NCBI GenBank assembly: GCA_003577005.1
Contig: QEUW01000398.1
Coordinates: 1-6,910, forward strand
Length of the DNA: 6,910 bases
From: Chloroflexota bacterium
GTDB taxonomy: Bacteria; Chloroflexota; Anaerolineae; Caldilineales; Caldilineaceae
Reading direction: 5' to 3'
Made by a program: the position numbers and the translations under genes. Below the pieces are notes generated by a model. That model was not told the DNA's origin, ran no database searches, and saw nothing but the letters and a program-made list of their open reading frames with translations. Of the stretch, positions 5,798 through 6,910 are shown piece by piece. Position 1 is the first letter of the stretch; each line of letters opens with the position of its first letter.

Positions 5798-5827
5798 GCG
5801 CAGCCGTGACCTGTGTCACGGCTGCGC
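5798..5827. terminator. Perfect 13-bp hairpin, likely terminator
   Basis: GCGCAGCCGTGAC (5798-5810) pairs perfectly with GTCACGGCTGCGC (5815-5827) around the tetraloop CTGT. It lies 140 bases after the DNRLRE-type gene and 23 bases before the hydrolase start. Stability and position suggest a terminator, or a 5'-end structure of the next gene. No U-run follows on either strand. The in-frame GTG at 5806, a possible upstream start of the hydrolase, falls inside the left arm, so that start is unlikely. Confidence 0.6.
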
Positions 5828-5850
5828 TCAGTTGTGCGTCACGGATGCGT

Positions 5851-6762
5851 ATGCCTCACACAAATGAACTCAACCTGGTTCCCAATCAAGGGTGGGATGA
5901 GCGTATTCTGGTCTGCCGCAATGGACGCCTGGTGGATGTCTTCATTGTGGTGACCCAACGGTACGTCGTGTTGGTAGATACTGCCATCAACCCGGCGACC
6001 GCAGCGCAGATGGTCGCCTATGCCCAACCCTACCTGAACGAAGGGCGGCAACTGCTGGTGGTTAACACCCACGCTGACTACGACCACTGTTGGGGCAACG
6101 GGCTGTTTGCCGGGCCGAGAGCCCGTTGCCCGGCGCCGATCCTCGGCAGCCAGCGTTGTGCTGACCTCATCCGCCACCCCGAGGCAACCGCCTATCTGAG
6201 CGAGAGGCAGGAGAAGGAGCAGGCCATTTTTAGCGACGTGGCCCTCGTGCCGCCCACCCTCTCCTTCGACGGCAGCCTAACCATCGACGGCGGTGACCTG
6301 ACGCTGGAACTCTTTCCCGCGCCGGGCCACACCGAGGATCAGATTGCCATTTACCTACCCGAAATCAACACACTGCTCGCCGCCGACGCGGCCGAGTTGC
6401 CCTTCCCCTTTGCGCGGACAGTGGAAGGCTTACCGGTGATGCGCGAGACACTGGCGCGGTTGGCGGCCCTCCACCCGGCGACGGTGCTCTACTGCCACGC
6501 ACCGGTGACCATCGGCCCGCAATTGCTACACGACAATATCGCCTACTTTGGCAAGGTCGAGCAACAATGCCGCGCTGCTCTAGCTCGCAACCTGCCCCAA
6601 AACTTTGATGCCATTGATGTGGCCGCGCTGGTCGAGTTGCCTTTCGAACAGGTCACACCAGCCGGCCCACACTGGCAGGAGGTCGATGAGTTTTATCGCA
6701 CCACGGGCCATGCGCAGCAAATTCGCATGATGTTGGCGTGGCTTACATCAGCAGCGGGATGA
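5851..6762 (+). CDS. MBL-fold metallo-hydrolase
   Basis: This is a 303-residue metallo-beta-lactamase-fold hydrolase, probably cytoplasmic since no signal peptide is present. The metal-binding signature at 73-79 reads THADYDH (His74, Asp76, Asp78, His79) followed by CWGN. It differs from classical HxHxDH by having Asp in place of the second His. Further expected ligands are His160 in PAPGHTEDQ, Asp179 in LLAADAAE and His216 in LYCHAP. The family includes glyoxalase II-like, lactonase and phosphodiesterase members, and the substrate cannot be assigned. A C-terminal, mostly helical tail (about 225-303) extends the core. I chose the ATG at 5851 because GGA lies 5 bases upstream and earlier starts overlap or crowd the 5798-5827 hairpin; ATG 5845 is an alternative. 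The stop codon lies within the next hairpin. No functional link to its neighbours is evident. Confidence 0.88.
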   Translation: MPHTNELNLVPNQGWDERILVCRNGRLVDVFIVVTQRYVVLVDTAINPATAAQMVAYAQPYLNEGRQLLVVNTHADYDHCWGNGLFAGPRARCPAPILGSQRCADLIRHPEATAYLSERQEKEQAIFSDVALVPPTLSFDGSLTIDGGDLTLELFPAPGHTEDQIAIYLPEINTLLAADAAELPFPFARTVEGLPVMRETLARLAALHPATVLYCHAPVTIGPQLLHDNIAYFGKVEQQCRAALARNLPQNFDAIDVAALVELPFEQVTPAGPHWQEVDEFYRTTGHAQQIRMMLAWLTSAAG

Positions 6763-6787
6763 GGCGAGCATACGCCTCATCCCGCTG
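6752..6787. terminator. 15-bp hairpin shared by convergent genes
   Basis: Positions 6752-6766 pair perfectly with 6773-6787 around a 6-nt loop (AGCATA); the core is GCGGGATGAGGCG with its complement. The stop codon of the hydrolase (6760-6762) lies inside the left arm. The convergent dehydrogenase stops at 6800, 13 bases beyond the right arm. The symmetry suits a bidirectional terminator. Only a weak T-containing stretch (GTTGTTCG) follows on the plus strand, and none on the minus strand. Confidence 0.7.
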
Positions 6788-6799
6788 GTTGTTCGCTGA

Positions 6800-6910
6800 T
6801 CAGGAAGGAAAGACGATCACCCCGCGTGCATTCTTGCCGGCTTCCATATCGGCAAAGGCTTCGTTGATCTGGTCGAGCCGATAGGTCTGCGTGATCAGTT
6901 CGTCGAGCTT
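6800..6910 (-). CDS. Zinc-dependent alcohol dehydrogenase, C-terminal end (partial)
   Basis: Only the last 36 residues are inside the window, and the gene continues past its right edge. The frame reads KLDELITQTYRLDQINEAFA followed by DMEAGKNARGVIVFPS and a TGA (complement at 6800-6802). The pattern LDELIT-x-x-Y-x-L-x-x-INEAF-x-x-M-x-x-GKN-x-RGVIVF is the familiar C-terminus of medium-chain, zinc-dependent alcohol dehydrogenases. It is closest in memory to the class III/S-(hydroxymethyl)glutathione or NDMA-dependent type. The catalytic zinc and NAD-binding residues lie outside, so subclass and substrate are uncertain. It converges on the hydrolase gene, with a shared hairpin between them. Confidence 0.85.
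   Translation of the reverse strand, partial: KLDELITQTYRLDQINEAFADMEAGKNARGVIVFPS

Noticed and set aside
5579..5809. A 76-codon plus-strand frame beginning with ATG at 5579
   Set aside because: It overlaps the end of the DNRLRE-type gene, has a biased Arg/Ser composition and runs into the hairpin; the neighbouring third frame looks more protein-like.
5806..5850. Upstream GTG start for the MBL-fold hydrolase
   Set aside because: The GTG lies inside the left arm of a perfect 13-bp hairpin and the added residues do not resemble the family; ATG 5851 has a GGA at suitable spacing.

Overview
The window most likely comes from a Chloroflexota bacterium (Chloroflexus/Roseiflexus/Caldilinea-like). 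This is inferred from moderately high GC coding DNA, secreted PA14/SH3 and DNRLRE/Ig-like proteins, and a binding-protein-dependent sugar transporter whose ATPase is not alongside. No sequence here proves the taxon. Nothing looks phage-derived, CRISPR-like or IS-like, and I see no tRNA or rRNA.

Layout. Positions 1-212 are non-coding and unusually rich in structure: a 21-bp inverted repeat nested inside an 11-bp one, then octamer repeats arranged head to head. Two tightly coupled plus-strand genes follow (213-1121 and 1123-2052), the two membrane subunits of a CUT1-type carbohydrate ABC importer. A GC-rich hairpin (2079-2108) separates them from a convergent minus-strand gene (2147-3766) for a secreted protein with three PA14 domains, a proline-rich linker and a C-terminal bacterial SH3 domain. 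A 482-bp AT-richer region (3767-4248) lies between this gene and a divergent plus-strand gene (4249-5658), which encodes a secreted protein with a DNRLRE-type domain and two Ig/Fn3-like repeats. A 192-bp gap with a 12-bp inverted repeat and a perfect 13-bp hairpin leads to a metallo-beta-lactamase-fold hydrolase (5851-6762). That gene's stop codon lies inside a 15-bp hairpin shared with a convergent, truncated zinc alcohol dehydrogenase gene (6800-6910, minus strand).

How the genes relate. The two permeases clearly work together and need a solute-binding protein (probably encoded left of the window) and an ATPase encoded elsewhere. The two secreted proteins have domains usually linked to glycan binding or cell-surface architecture. 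Their divergent placement beside a sugar importer fits a polysaccharide-contact role, but that link is inference. The hydrolase and dehydrogenase look like unrelated housekeeping-type enzymes. I found no convincing new multi-gene system. The most unusual material is the repeat-rich leader before the transporter, the U-tract-less hairpins at gene ends, and an orphan open frame at about 5562-5783.
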